DNA from: Chryseobacterium koreense CCUG 49689 | GTDB taxonomy: Bacteria; Bacteroidota; Bacteroidia; Flavobacteriales; Weeksellaceae | Direction of reading: 5' to 3' | NCBI RefSeq assembly: GCF_001045435.1 | Contig: NZ_LFNG01000005.1 | Span: 1 to 64,000, forward strand | Length of the DNA stretch: 64,000 nucleotides | Shown: positions 1-8,670 of the stretch, piece after piece | Layout: every line of letters starts with the position of its first letter | Numbering within the stretch: position 1 is the first letter of the stretch | The notes under the pieces: model-generated | The model's input: the letters and a program-made list of their open reading frames with translations, nothing else | Told to the model about the DNA's origin: nothing | Databases searched by the model: none | Translations under genes and position numbers: made by a program

Positions 1-23
1 CCAATCCGTAGATGTGTTGAAGG

Positions 24-117
24 TTTTTGCGAGAGCGAAAACGCTTTGACATATCTGCGGATGTAATCCGCGCTCCGATGTGCAAAAGTTGCAGCGGAGC
101 GGAAACTTTTGCACATC
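24..117. repeat. REP-like cluster of hairpins
   Basis: Two clear inverted repeats are packed in under 70 bases. GCGGAT at 57-62 pairs with ATCCGC at 66-71 over a three-base loop. A 14-base perfect arm at 77-90 (GATGTGCAAAAGTT) pairs with 104-117. CGCTCCG at 71-77 can alternatively pair with 95-101, so the folds are mutually exclusive. A weaker TTTTGC/GC(G)AAAA hairpin lies at 27-43. The short GCGGAT-ATCCGC hairpin resembles the REP-type palindromes linked to TnpA-REP (RAYT) transposases in Bacteroidetes, but no transposase gene is visible. Whether this is a mobile element end, a small RNA or a terminator array cannot be decided here. Confidence 0.45.
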
Positions 118-473
118 ACTCAAATATACGCAAATCATCCTTTCCTGCAATCCTTTTTTTTAACAGATTGACAACCGTCTACCGATCTTTTTATTTGATC
201 TATGTAAATGCGCAGGTTTCTTTAATTATTTTCTAAGACTCCTTTTCTCCTCCACTAATATCATAACCATCCTTCCTCCGCCCTTTGTATATGGACGCTA
301 CTACCCAACTCCAATATAGGTCCAATAAAACTCCAATATAAGTCTAATAAACCATTGGACTTATATTGGAATTTTATTTAATTTATATTGTATCTTTACT
401 GAAAGTGAAGCGAAGGGTTTTGAAGAAACTGCCCTTTTTGCATTACCAGAAACTAAAGATATGAAAAAAAATC
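118..473. other. Non-coding stretch before the first gene
   Basis: AT-rich DNA with no convincing coding frame. The only short frame (27-236) runs through the hairpins and has no recognisable protein features. The stretch holds the CCAATATA-type repeats at 308-378, described separately. The start of the gene at 474 follows an A-rich track with no clear ribosome-binding site, which is normal for Bacteroidetes. Confidence 0.5.
308..378. repeat. CCAATATA repeat: two direct copies and one inverted copy
   Basis: Two tandem 22-base units (308-329 and 330-351, core ACTCCAATATARGTCYAATAAA with a few differences) are followed by an inverted copy. Bases 324-348 pair with 354-378 with only two mismatches over 25 positions, giving a long AT-rich hairpin with a five-base loop. 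The core 12-base arms, 333-344 and 358-369, are perfect. The arrangement suggests a protein-binding site or an element end. It lacks the GC-rich stem of a rho-independent terminator. Confidence 0.6.
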
Positions 474-1196
474 ATGGCAAGACTTAAAAAAAACCGCAAC
501 TTGAGTGGTGCCATCCGCAACGTTGTTTTTGTAAATGATGGCGGCCGCGAATTCATAAGGGCAAGACCCGACGGGGTAAAACAGACGGCCCAGACCAAAG
601 CTGCTGCCGGCGTTTTTGGACTGGTAAGCAGCCGGGAAAAGACCTTCCGCCTCAAGCTCCTCCGCATGATGGGAGTTCCTGCTGCGCAGTATTTTGCTGC
701 AAAGCACCGCGCCAGAATCCGGAAAACAGTTACCGACAATCAGGGAAGCAGCTCTGGAAACAATACCGGATTCGGCAATCCGCAGGCACTGGCTGGTTTC
801 TCCTTCAACCCGAAAATGGAATGGGAAAACTGCACCAATTTCTTTCCCACTTTTGAAATGGAATCCTCCGGTAAAATGAAAGTGCACCTCCCCGAGTTGA
901 AATGGAAAAGACAGATCATACCGCCCAAAAACAGCAGTTCAGCTGTACTGACCATCACTGCGTTGAATGCAGATTTTAACAGCAACATGGTGCCCATAAA
1001 GGAGCTTGCAAAACTTGAAATCAATATCAGTGGAACTTCGGCGGTCCCTGCTCAGGAATGGATTTTCCCGGTGGATGCAGCGGAAGGTTGGCTGCTCATC
1101 ATCGGCTGCCTGAAGTTTGCCTCGCCGCAACAGTCTGCAGTGATGAAGGAAGCATTTTCGGCAGCGTATCTGTGGGCAGGCATGGCGGGTGAGTAA
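474..1196 (+). CDS. Conserved hypothetical protein, basic N-terminus
   Basis: 240-residue protein that I do not recognise by name. The first 60 residues are rich in Lys/Arg and follow a layout seen in Bacteroidetes orphan proteins such as the DUF6266 family: a Gly-containing strand, a conserved aromatic, an R-x-R-P step, then T..TK.AA..FG and an S...K..R segment. The rest is mixed, with two small beta-rich blocks and a hydrophobic C-terminal segment around residues 205-238. No signal peptide or membrane helix at the N-terminus. The gene is clearly GC-richer than its neighbours and lies next to the hairpin and repeat region, so it may have been acquired laterally. Function unknown. Confidence 0.6.
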   Translation: MARLKKNRNLSGAIRNVVFVNDGGREFIRARPDGVKQTAQTKAAAGVFGLVSSREKTFRLKLLRMMGVPAAQYFAAKHRARIRKTVTDNQGSSSGNNTGFGNPQALAGFSFNPKMEWENCTNFFPTFEMESSGKMKVHLPELKWKRQIIPPKNSSSAVLTITALNADFNSNMVPIKELAKLEINISGTSAVPAQEWIFPVDAAEGWLLIIGCLKFASPQQSAVMKEAFSAAYLWAGMAGE

Positions 1197-1272
1197 CTGG
1201 TGGTATTGTTGCCGGTGAATACTCACTTAACCCCAATTGCAGATTAAGGTTTTACTTTACTGAAAAATCGGG

Positions 1273-2301
1273 TTAGCGCAGCGTCATTTTCACGATACGG
1301 TCTTTTCCGGCGAAAACCAAAGTGTTGCCGTCGATCCATTCACAGACATACAATCCTTTTTCCTCGGAAATCGTTTTCCAGGTTTTTCCGTAATCCTGGG
1401 AGAATTCGATATTCTGGTCACCCACCGCGATGATGTCTTTTCCTTTAGATTTCGGGCGGAATTTCACACAGGTTTTATAGCCGCCATTCTGGCCTGAAGC
1501 CTGAATCTGCCAGGTTTCCCCGCCGTCATTGGTGGTTGCTATATTGTTGATGTTTTCTGCCTGTTTGGTATAATCGCCACCCACGGCAATCCCGAAGTTT
1601 TTATCATAGAAATCAATGGAATAAATGCCCTGTGAGGAAGTGCCCTGAATGAAGGGGGTTTCGTAAGCTTTCCAGTTGTAGAAAGAATTCCAGTGAAATT
1701 TAAAAATCCTTGCTTTAGCCCCGCCGGTGGCAATCCAAACCCAGTTACCTTTCATGGCGATATTGGAATTGCTTGCGGCAAAATGAGCTTCTCCCGGGAA
1801 ATATTTCGGAAGACCCGGTTTAACTTTCTTTCCAATATCCGAAGGCGCAGGATTGCTGAAGATCAGGGGATTTGCACTCCCGAATTCATTCGGATCACTA
1901 ATTGCAACTCCACGGTCGAACTTATCATAGATAAAGGAATCAAAAAAAGCAGTTTTCTTTTTATCCGTGAAAAAAAGGGAAACTTTTAAGCTTTTTTTGT
2001 CAATCCTGAATAAGTAAGCCGGACTTAAAATATTGATGGCTTCAAAATATCGGGAACTTTGAGCCAGCGTGCGGAATTCCAGTTTTTCATCGGAAAGCCG
2101 CATCTGCTTTTTGTCCGCCGTATCCTTCAGACTCACATAGCCGAATTTGGAATCCGTCCCGGAATACCAAACCTTCCCCTTCCAAATTTGGATGGCTCTG
2201 ATGGAGATTTTATCCTTCAGCAAAGTTTGAAGTTCAACTTTTTGGGCAAAAGCAAATCCATGGAACAGGATCAAGGTCCATATCAAAGTCAGCTTCTTCA
2301 T
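1273..2301 (-). CDS. Exported YCF48/BNR-type beta-propeller protein
   Basis: 342 residues with a signal peptide (residues 1-19, cleavage before Gln20). The body shows repeated beta-strand blades with Asp-box-like motifs: NDGGETW at about 258-264 and QDYGKTW at 302-308. This matches the YCF48-like / photosystem II stability factor-like propellers that Bacteroidetes often annotate as oxidoreductases. No catalytic residues of a sialidase or an oxidoreductase can be pointed to, so the enzyme-style names are not supported. Likely periplasmic or secreted; partner unknown. Transcribed alone, with the APC permease terminator directly upstream. Confidence 0.75.
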   Translation of the reverse strand: MKKLTLIWTLILFHGFAFAQKVELQTLLKDKISIRAIQIWKGKVWYSGTDSKFGYVSLKDTADKKQMRLSDEKLEFRTLAQSSRYFEAINILSPAYLFRIDKKSLKVSLFFTDKKKTAFFDSFIYDKFDRGVAISDPNEFGSANPLIFSNPAPSDIGKKVKPGLPKYFPGEAHFAASNSNIAMKGNWVWIATGGAKARIFKFHWNSFYNWKAYETPFIQGTSSQGIYSIDFYDKNFGIAVGGDYTKQAENINNIATTNDGGETWQIQASGQNGGYKTCVKFRPKSKGKDIIAVGDQNIEFSQDYGKTWKTISEEKGLYVCEWIDGNTLVFAGKDRIVKMTLR

Positions 2302-2347
2302 GGCGTTTAATTTTAGTCAAAAATAATGAATTGGGTTGAAATAAAAA

Positions 2348-2369
2348 TTCCCGCCAATTTAGACGGGAA
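2348..2369 (-). terminator. Terminator of the APC permease gene
   Basis: On the minus strand TTCCCG pairs with CGGGAA around a ten-base loop and is followed by TTTTTATTT. It lies about 22 bases past the permease stop codon. Confidence 0.7.
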
Positions 2370-2390
2370 CTCTGTGATTTATCTTAATTG

Positions 2391-4076
2391 TTACTTTCTG
2401 TTCTTGAAGAAATAGTATCCATAGAAGAAGATGTGCAGCACAATCATCACTTCAGAAAAAATCACCAGACCGCCATCGTCCAATTTGTCGGCAAGCGCAT
2501 CCTGATGGTGGAAATAGGTCAGAAAGATCAGAATCAAAGTAAGCGCTCCACCGCAGATTGCAGAAATCCTGTAGTTTTTCGGATCATCGGTGGTATTGTT
2601 GGCTTTACCAAGGAACGAGTTCTTGATTCCTCTCCACAAATACACATCCAGACCAATCATCATCCAGATCACCAAACGGATCCAGGTATCAAACGGCAAA
2701 AACGCCATCATTCCGAAACAGGTCAGAACGCCCAAAATCGGAATTAATGGGACAAGTGGGGTCCTAAACGATCTCGGCGCATCGGGTTGCGTCTTCCTCA
2801 TCACAATAACGCCGATGCAGACCAGGATAAAGGCAAATAATGTCCCGATGGAGGTCATCTCGCCCACTACCCTCCCCGGAATAAATGCGGCAAACAAACT
2901 CACAAAAACAAGGAAGAAAATATTTGATTTGAAAGGCGTGCGAAACTTCTTATGAACCTCACTGAAAACTTTAGGCAGCAAACCATCGTGGCTCATGGAA
3001 TAGAAAACGCGGCTTTGCCCCATCAGCATTACTAAAATCACTGAAGCATAACCCAATAGAATCGCCACGATAATAGAAGTGTTCAACCACGGATATTCAG
3101 GAACCACTGTTCCGTTTACCACAGTTCCCATCGCCTCGATCGCGATGGCAACCGGCGCCAAATGGTCTGAACCGCCTCCCGCAGTAAATTCTTTGTAATG
3201 AACCACTCCCACCATCACATAAGCAAAGGCAATATACAAAACCGTACAGATCAACAGAGATCCCATGATGCCGATCGGCATGGCCTTTTTAGGGTTTTTC
3301 GTTTCCTGTGCGGCAGTAGAAACCGCATCAAAACCAATATAGGCAAAGAAAACCACCGCGGCGGCTCGAATAATCCCCGACCAACCGTATTCACCAAACT
3401 TGCCCGTATTCTCAGGAATAAGCGGCGTGAGGTTTTCAGGTTTCACATATTTAAATCCTACCACGATGAAAAGTAGCACAATCGATACTTTTAAAATCAC
3501 AATGCCAATATTCACCCAGGCGGATTCACTGGTGCCCTTGATCAAAATCAAAGACATCACCACCACGATGAAAACGGCCGGAAGATTGATCAGCCCGGCT
3601 TGTCCCGCACTGCCCACGTCGAATGGCGTCATTAAAAGCTGCTCCGGAAGATTCACCCCGAAACCGCTAAAGAGCTTGCCGAGATACCCCGACCAACTGG
3701 AAGCAACCGTCGCCGCGCCCACCGCATATTCCAAAACCAAATCCCAACCGATGATCCATGCGATAAACTCGCCCATGGTGGCATAGGAATAAGTGTAAGC
3801 ACTTCCTGCAACTGGAATCATAGACGCGAATTCCGCATAACACAATCCGGCAAATGCACATCCCAAAGCGGCGATAATAAATGAAATCATAATTCCGGGA
3901 CCTGCGTAATTTGCGGCGGCAATTCCCGTGATTGAAAATAATCCCGCTCCGATGATGGCCCCGATTCCAAGCGCAACAAGCGCACCGGAAGTCAGCGTCT
4001 TTTTCAGGCCTTTCTCAGATTCTTCCGCTTCTGCAAGAAGTTGGTTCAAAGGTTTCGTTCTCCAAAGATTCGACAT
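2391..4076 (-). CDS. APC-family amino acid permease (cationic amino acid transporter type)
   Basis: 561-residue inner-membrane transporter with about 14 hydrophobic helices. After a short cytoplasmic N-terminus, helix 1 carries the glycine-rich APC substrate motif GAGLFSITG (about residues 41-49), and the helix-2/3 region has the CYAEFASMIPVAGSAYTY block typical of the CAT (cationic amino acid transporter / YfnA) branch. Two extra C-terminal helices after about residue 500, separated by a charged loop, also fit this branch. Expected to import amino acids by proton- or sodium-coupled symport or by exchange; the substrate cannot be fixed from sequence. Divergent from the Crp/Fnr gene with a 213-base AT-rich gap between them. 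Confidence 0.9.
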   Translation of the reverse strand: MSNLWRTKPLNQLLAEAEESEKGLKKTLTSGALVALGIGAIIGAGLFSITGIAAANYAGPGIMISFIIAALGCAFAGLCYAEFASMIPVAGSAYTYSYATMGEFIAWIIGWDLVLEYAVGAATVASSWSGYLGKLFSGFGVNLPEQLLMTPFDVGSAGQAGLINLPAVFIVVVMSLILIKGTSESAWVNIGIVILKVSIVLLFIVVGFKYVKPENLTPLIPENTGKFGEYGWSGIIRAAAVVFFAYIGFDAVSTAAQETKNPKKAMPIGIMGSLLICTVLYIAFAYVMVGVVHYKEFTAGGGSDHLAPVAIAIEAMGTVVNGTVVPEYPWLNTSIIVAILLGYASVILVMLMGQSRVFYSMSHDGLLPKVFSEVHKKFRTPFKSNIFFLVFVSLFAAFIPGRVVGEMTSIGTLFAFILVCIGVIVMRKTQPDAPRSFRTPLVPLIPILGVLTCFGMMAFLPFDTWIRLVIWMMIGLDVYLWRGIKNSFLGKANNTTDDPKNYRISAICGGALTLILIFLTYFHHQDALADKLDDGGLVIFSEVMIVLHIFFYGYYFFKNRK

Positions 4077-4289
4077 GTTTATTTTATTTTAAGATTTCCA
4101 AAAATATAAAAATTTGGCAATCATTAACAATTTTCAGTCACATTTCTTTTTTGGATTTGAAAGATTAATTTCCATTTAACTGATTTTCATGTCAAAATAG
4201 AAATCCATCCTAAAATTAATTTTTCAATTCACACCCGGTATTTGATTAATTCCGCTATTTTTAACCCAAATTTTTAATATCTTTAAACC

Positions 4290-4898
4290 ATGGTCCTGAA
4301 CAATATTTTTCAGTCTGATTTGCAAAAAGAGATTTCAAACGCCGGTTATCTGAAAAAATACCGTGCCGGTGACATAATTGTGGACATGGATTCCTACATC
4401 AAGAATATTCCCGTGGTCATTTCCGGAAGCATCAAAGTGATACGGACTGAAGAAGACGGCCGGGAAATCCTGCTCTACTACCTCACTCCGGGAGAAAGCT
4501 GTATCGTGTCGATTCTGGCCGGGATGAAAAACGAAACCTCGAAAATCAAGGCAGTGGTGGAAGAAGACGCAGAAATCATGCTGATTCCCGCCAGCAAAGC
4601 CAAAGATTGGGTCAAAAAATATCCGGAATGGACCGACTTTATCTTTAACCTTTACCAAAAACGTTTCGAGGAACTCCTGGATATCGTCAATTCAGTGGCC
4701 TTCCAAAAAGTGGATACCCGACTATTGCAGCTGATCCGCCAAAAAACACATCTCTACCAATCCAAAGAAATATCCGTCACCCACCAGCAATTGGCAGATG
4801 AGCTCGGAATTACCCGCGAAGCCACAAGCCGCGTCCTGAAACAAATGGAAAAAGACGGGCTCCTCCAACTTTCCAGAAATAAAATCCGCCTTTTGTGA
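4290..4898 (+). CDS. Crp/Fnr-family transcriptional regulator
   Basis: 202 residues. The N-terminal half (about 20-115) is a cyclic-nucleotide-binding-type beta-roll, followed by the dimerisation helix and a winged helix-turn-helix at 161-194 (recognition segment ITREATSRVLKQME). The N-terminal Cys cluster of oxygen-sensing FNR is absent; the only Cys is near residue 71 in the beta-roll, so this is not an iron-sulfur FNR. Downstream, after 72 bases, come a rhodanese and an OsmC-type protein, a neighbourhood that suggests control of a sulfur or peroxide response. The effector is unknown. Confidence 0.88.
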   Translation: MVLNNIFQSDLQKEISNAGYLKKYRAGDIIVDMDSYIKNIPVVISGSIKVIRTEEDGREILLYYLTPGESCIVSILAGMKNETSKIKAVVEEDAEIMLIPASKAKDWVKKYPEWTDFIFNLYQKRFEELLDIVNSVAFQKVDTRLLQLIRQKTHLYQSKEISVTHQQLADELGITREATSRVLKQMEKDGLLQLSRNKIRLL

Positions 4899-4970
4899 TC
4901 TTGGTTACGGTGTAGATTTTTCAGGAGACCTAATTTTGCGGTATAAAGATTCTAAAAACACCCAGAAATT

Positions 4971-5282
4971 ATGTTAAACTCCATCAAAAATCTTTTCGGA
5001 TTGCAAAATACCGATTACGCTGAACTCGTGAAAAACGGGGCAATCATCCTGGATGTGCGTTCCAAGGGAGAATTCGCTTCCGGCCACATCAAAAACGCCA
5101 TCAATATTCCGGTTGACCAACTTCAGAACAATTTGTCCAGGCTTAAAGACAAAAACAAATGCATCATCACCTGCTGCGCCTCCGGAATGAGAAGCGCATC
5201 CGCACAAAATATCCTGAAAAATGCCGGCTATACCGAAGTGCACAACGGCGGTGGCTGGATGAGTCTGAACAATAAAGTCTAA
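4971..5282 (+). CDS. Single-domain rhodanese-like protein
   Basis: 103 residues, one rhodanese domain. The N-terminal motif LDVRSKGEFASGHIKNAINIP (residues 28-47) is followed by the active-site loop C-A-S-G-M-R, with Cys69 as the expected persulfide-carrying residue; Cys68 beside it is unusual but not disqualifying. Cytoplasmic, no signal peptide. Such proteins transfer sulfane sulfur to thiols or acceptor proteins. It is separated by only four bases from the OsmC-type gene and is probably co-transcribed with it. Confidence 0.88.
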   Translation: MLNSIKNLFGLQNTDYAELVKNGAIILDVRSKGEFASGHIKNAINIPVDQLQNNLSRLKDKNKCIITCCASGMRSASAQNILKNAGYTEVHNGGGWMSLNNKV

Positions 5283-5286
5283 AGAA

Positions 5287-5721
5287 ATGGAACCCCACTT
5301 TTACAACGTCGATATCCATTGGAAAAATGACCGACAAGGCGAAATGTCTTCCCCCGAACTTTCACAGAATTTAGAAGTGGCCACTCCGCCACAATTCCCG
5401 AAAGGAATGGAAAAAATCTGGTCCCCGGAACACCTTTTCACTTCCGCAGTTGCAAGTTGCCTGATGACCACATTTTTGGCAATAGCAGAAAATTCACGAT
5501 TGGAATTCACCGGTTTCGAATGCAAATCGGCAGGAAAACTGGAACAGGTGGAAGGCAAATTCCTGATGACCGAAATAATCCTGGAGCCCACGGTAACCAT
5601 CGTTAATCCTGAAGATCAGGAGAAGGCCGAAAGAGTTTTGCAGAAATCCGAGGCAGCATGTCTGATCTCCAACTCCATCAAATCAAAGGTCACCATGATC
5701 CCGACCATCAAAATCTCATAA
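5287..5721 (+). CDS. OsmC/Ohr-family protein
   Basis: 144 residues. Carries the two family cysteines, Cys58 (in the SAVASCLMTTF helix) and Cys125 (in EAACLISNS), which in OsmC/Ohr enzymes reduce organic hydroperoxides through a lipoyl- or thiol-dependent cycle. A third Cys79 is extra. The protein is slightly divergent from classic Ohr, so general thiol peroxidase activity is likely but the substrate is uncertain. Second gene of a pair with the rhodanese; a strong terminator follows. Confidence 0.85.
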   Translation: MEPHFYNVDIHWKNDRQGEMSSPELSQNLEVATPPQFPKGMEKIWSPEHLFTSAVASCLMTTFLAIAENSRLEFTGFECKSAGKLEQVEGKFLMTEIILEPTVTIVNPEDQEKAERVLQKSEAACLISNSIKSKVTMIPTIKIS

Positions 5722-5763
5722 ACCATACTTAGTCACTTTTCATCTATTGGTTTATTGGTGAAG

Positions 5764-5793
5764 GTCTGTTTCCATTTTGGGAACAGACTTTCT
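5764..5793 (+). terminator. Terminator of the rhodanese-OsmC operon
   Basis: GTCTGTT at 5764-5770 pairs with AACAGAC at 5782-5788 and the stem extends inward by three pairs (one a wobble). TTTCTTTTT follows the stem. Confidence 0.75.
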
Positions 5794-5872
5794 TTTTATC
5801 ATAAGATCCCATCAAATTTAAACTTGCGATCATTAACTGCGAATATCAAATCAAAGAATTATCTTTGAGACC

Positions 5873-6535
5873 ATGAATTTCCATGACCTTTTCCTGAAAC
5901 CATACGGATCCTACTCTACTTTTGAAATTTTCCTGGAAGCAGTCGCCACTTTTTTTGGAATTGCGAGTGTCTATTTTTCGATCAAGAAAAACATTTGGGT
6001 TTACCCGACAGGAATAATTTCTACGGCCCTGTATGTGTACATTCTCTTTAATTTCGGGCTGCTCGGCGATATGATGATCAACTTTTATTATACCGTGATG
6101 AGCGTTTACGGCTGGATTTTGTGGGCGAAAAGTTCCGAAGACCACATCCACGTGGAAGTTTCCTGGGCGAAAAGCAAAGACTGGCTAGTTGCAGGAGTGC
6201 TGCTGGTGCTGAGTTTATTTTTGGTCACCGGGGTTTATTATTACAAACCCTTCATCGACAACAGTTTCTCGATGGAAAACGTAAATCTGGGACTCTACCA
6301 TTTGGACTGGGCAAATTGGCTGGATATTTTGACGACCGCTATTTTTCTCGTCGGAATGTGGTTGATGGCAAAAAGGAAAATTGAAAACTGGATTTTCTGG
6401 ATCATCGGCGACATCATTTGCATCCCGATGATGATTTATAAAGGTTTAGGCATCACCTCGCTGCAATATCTGGTTTTCACCATCATGGCGTTCATTGGTT
6501 TTTTTGAATGGAAAAAGAATCTTAAAAACTCCTGA
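5873..6535 (+). CDS. pnuC: PnuC-type nicotinamide riboside transporter
   Basis: 220-residue integral membrane protein with about seven hydrophobic helices. It has the PnuC signatures: the YPTGIISTALYVYILF helix with its Trp/Asn-rich surroundings, the MSVYGWILW segment, and a WIIGDIICIPMMIYKGL block near the C-terminus. PnuC carriers facilitate diffusion of nicotinamide riboside, which is trapped inside by phosphorylation for NAD salvage. No NadR/kinase gene is adjacent here. Monocistronic or read with dapF 105 bases downstream. Confidence 0.88.
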   Translation: MNFHDLFLKPYGSYSTFEIFLEAVATFFGIASVYFSIKKNIWVYPTGIISTALYVYILFNFGLLGDMMINFYYTVMSVYGWILWAKSSEDHIHVEVSWAKSKDWLVAGVLLVLSLFLVTGVYYYKPFIDNSFSMENVNLGLYHLDWANWLDILTTAIFLVGMWLMAKRKIENWIFWIIGDIICIPMMIYKGLGITSLQYLVFTIMAFIGFFEWKKNLKNS

Positions 6536-6640
6536 TCGCCAATCTTTTTGTGATTATTTTAACTTAGGCGAATTCTAAGATTTGTCTTATTTGACTAACT
6601 TTGCAACCCCAATCAAACAGCGGATTTTCCGCACTTTCTT

Positions 6641-7417
6641 ATGCAAAATACCATTGAATTTTTTAAATATCAGGGAACCGGAAACGATTTCGTGATGATC
6701 GATAATCGGGACCTGCAATTCCCAAAAGACAGGGCAATCATCGAAAAGCTTTGCGACAGGCGTTTCGGAATCGGCGCGGATGGATTGATTCTGCTGGAAA
6801 ACGATGACGCGACCGACTTCAAAATGGTCTATTACAATTCCGATGGAAACGAAAGCACCATGTGCGGAAACGGCGGAAGATGCATCGTGGCATTTGCCTA
6901 TTTCCTGGATATTTTCGAGGATAAAACCACTTTTATCGCAATAGATGGTCTCCATGAAGCCGAAATCGTAAACGGCACCGTGAAACTGAAAATGGGCGAC
7001 GTGAATACCATCATCAGCAGGGATGAAAATTTCGAGCTGAACACGGGTTCGCCACATTTTGTGAAGTTCGTGAATGAGGTAGAAAACTACGCAGTGTATA
7101 AAAATGGTAACGAAATCAGAAATTCTGCGACATACAAGGACGAAGGAATCAATGTGAATTTCGTGGAACCGATTTCGGAGGATGAAATCTTCGTGAGAAC
7201 CTATGAAAGAGGCGTGGAAGATGAAACCTTCAGTTGCGGAACCGGCGTCACTGCTTCTGCACTGGTTTTCCTAAAAGGTAAAAACAAGGTGGAAGTGGAT
7301 GTGAAAGTTTTAGGCGGAAATTTGAAAGTGTACGCCGAACAGGATGGAGATTCCTTCAGAAATATTTGGCTGGAAGGTCCCGCAAAACAGGTTTTCAAAG
7401 GAAAAATTGATTTGTAA
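6641..7417 (+). CDS. dapF: Diaminopimelate epimerase
   Basis: 258 residues, normal length. Converts LL- to meso-diaminopimelate for lysine and peptidoglycan synthesis. Both catalytic cysteines are present: Cys75 in MCGNGGRC and Cys199 in FSCGTGV. The N-terminal GTGNDFVMID motif is intact (residues 12-21). Cytoplasmic, two pseudo-symmetric domains expected. Followed after 36 bases by mltG, so the two cell-wall genes are likely co-transcribed. Confidence 0.96.
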   Translation: MQNTIEFFKYQGTGNDFVMIDNRDLQFPKDRAIIEKLCDRRFGIGADGLILLENDDATDFKMVYYNSDGNESTMCGNGGRCIVAFAYFLDIFEDKTTFIAIDGLHEAEIVNGTVKLKMGDVNTIISRDENFELNTGSPHFVKFVNEVENYAVYKNGNEIRNSATYKDEGINVNFVEPISEDEIFVRTYERGVEDETFSCGTGVTASALVFLKGKNKVEVDVKVLGGNLKVYAEQDGDSFRNIWLEGPAKQVFKGKIDL

Positions 7418-7453
7418 AGGAGTCATCGATTATTATTCAGTTATCATTTATAT

Positions 7454-8491
7454 ATGAGAAAGGGTTGTTCAGTTTTTGCGGTCAGTATGTTCATAGTGCT
7501 GTTGGTCGTTGGATTTTTTGGCTTTAAATATTACATGAAATACTTCGGCAATAACGTGGCAAAGGAAGGTTATGTCCTGATTCCACATTCCGCAAACTTC
7601 AATTCCATATTGGATTCCATTTCACCTTATATCAAAAACAGGGAAAACTTCGTGGAAGTCGCCAAAAGTAAGAAACTCAATGAATTTTTCAATGCAGGTC
7701 GGTACCGGATCAAAGCGGGAACCAGCAACACCGACCTGGTAAACATGATCAAAGCGGGAAACCAAACCGAAAACACCTACAGAATCGGAGATTTCTTCAC
7801 GGTTTATCAAATGATCGGAAGAGTGACCCGGAAAACCGAGCTGGATTCCTTGAAATTTGCCAAAGGGCTGAATCAAATCGCAGAAGAAAAAGGACTTTCC
7901 AATGCCGAAGACCTAAAAAAATATTTCTTCATCGATACCTATAATTTCTTCTGGACTGTGACGCCTAAAGAATTCTTCAAAAAATTCGAAAATGAGTACA
8001 ACGGTTTTTGGAATGAAGATCGCGTCGCCAAAGAAAAAGCCTCAGGTTTCAGCCGTGACCAGATTTACGCTTTGGCTTCCTTGGTTTACAAAGAAACCGG
8101 CGGAAAACCAGACGAAATGAAAACCGTGGCGGGACTCTACATCAACCGTTTCCATAAAGGAATGAAACTGCAGAGCGATCCCACCGTAATTTATGCCGTG
8201 GCAAAAGCCAACAACTTCAAAGGAGCGCCAATTAAAAGGGTTTTCTATAAACATTTGAAGGAACCTTCGCCATACAACACCTATGCAAACGCAGGAATCC
8301 CACCCGGACCGATTTGTGTGGTGGATAAAAATTCGGTGGATGCCGTCTTAAACGCAGAAAAAAATGACTATATCTATATGTGCGCAAACCCTGCAAAATT
8401 GGGTTTCCACAAATTCACGGCAAGTGCGGAACAACATGCCATTAACGCAAAAGAATACCAAGACTGGCTAAATTCTAATAACATCAGATAA
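7454..8491 (+). CDS. mltG: Endolytic peptidoglycan transglycosylase MltG (YceG-like)
   Basis: 345 residues with one N-terminal transmembrane helix (about 7-25) and a periplasmic YceG/MltG domain. The catalytic region reads YKETGGKPDEM with Glu214 as the expected catalytic acid, followed by AGLYINRF and LQSDPTVIYA, both family hallmarks. MltG cleaves nascent glycan strands and acts as a terminase of peptidoglycan elongation. The context next to dapF agrees with a cell-wall role. Confidence 0.94.
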   Translation: MRKGCSVFAVSMFIVLLVVGFFGFKYYMKYFGNNVAKEGYVLIPHSANFNSILDSISPYIKNRENFVEVAKSKKLNEFFNAGRYRIKAGTSNTDLVNMIKAGNQTENTYRIGDFFTVYQMIGRVTRKTELDSLKFAKGLNQIAEEKGLSNAEDLKKYFFIDTYNFFWTVTPKEFFKKFENEYNGFWNEDRVAKEKASGFSRDQIYALASLVYKETGGKPDEMKTVAGLYINRFHKGMKLQSDPTVIYAVAKANNFKGAPIKRVFYKHLKEPSPYNTYANAGIPPGPICVVDKNSVDAVLNAEKNDYIYMCANPAKLGFHKFTASAEQHAINAKEYQDWLNSNNIR

Positions 8492-8670
8492 TTCTTTTGG
8501 AACCTGCCTCTTCATTTTTTTAGAAATTCAAAATTTTAAGGGCAGAAAAAAGGATCTACTTCATTAATAATCAAAATTTTAATAAAATTATTATCATTTT
8601 AACAAATTTTAAACAATCATTTATTTAACCATCATCAAAAATAATCATCTAAGATTTTTAAACTAAATAT

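Noticed and set aside
27-236. Open frame of 69 codons at the left end
   Set aside because: It passes through the hairpin block, has no recognisable features and an atypical composition.
541-554. Adjacent NotI and EcoRI-like sites (vector-like sequence)
   Set aside because: It lies inside a continuous protein frame (GGREF) that extends naturally on both sides, so it is coincidence, not cloning vector.
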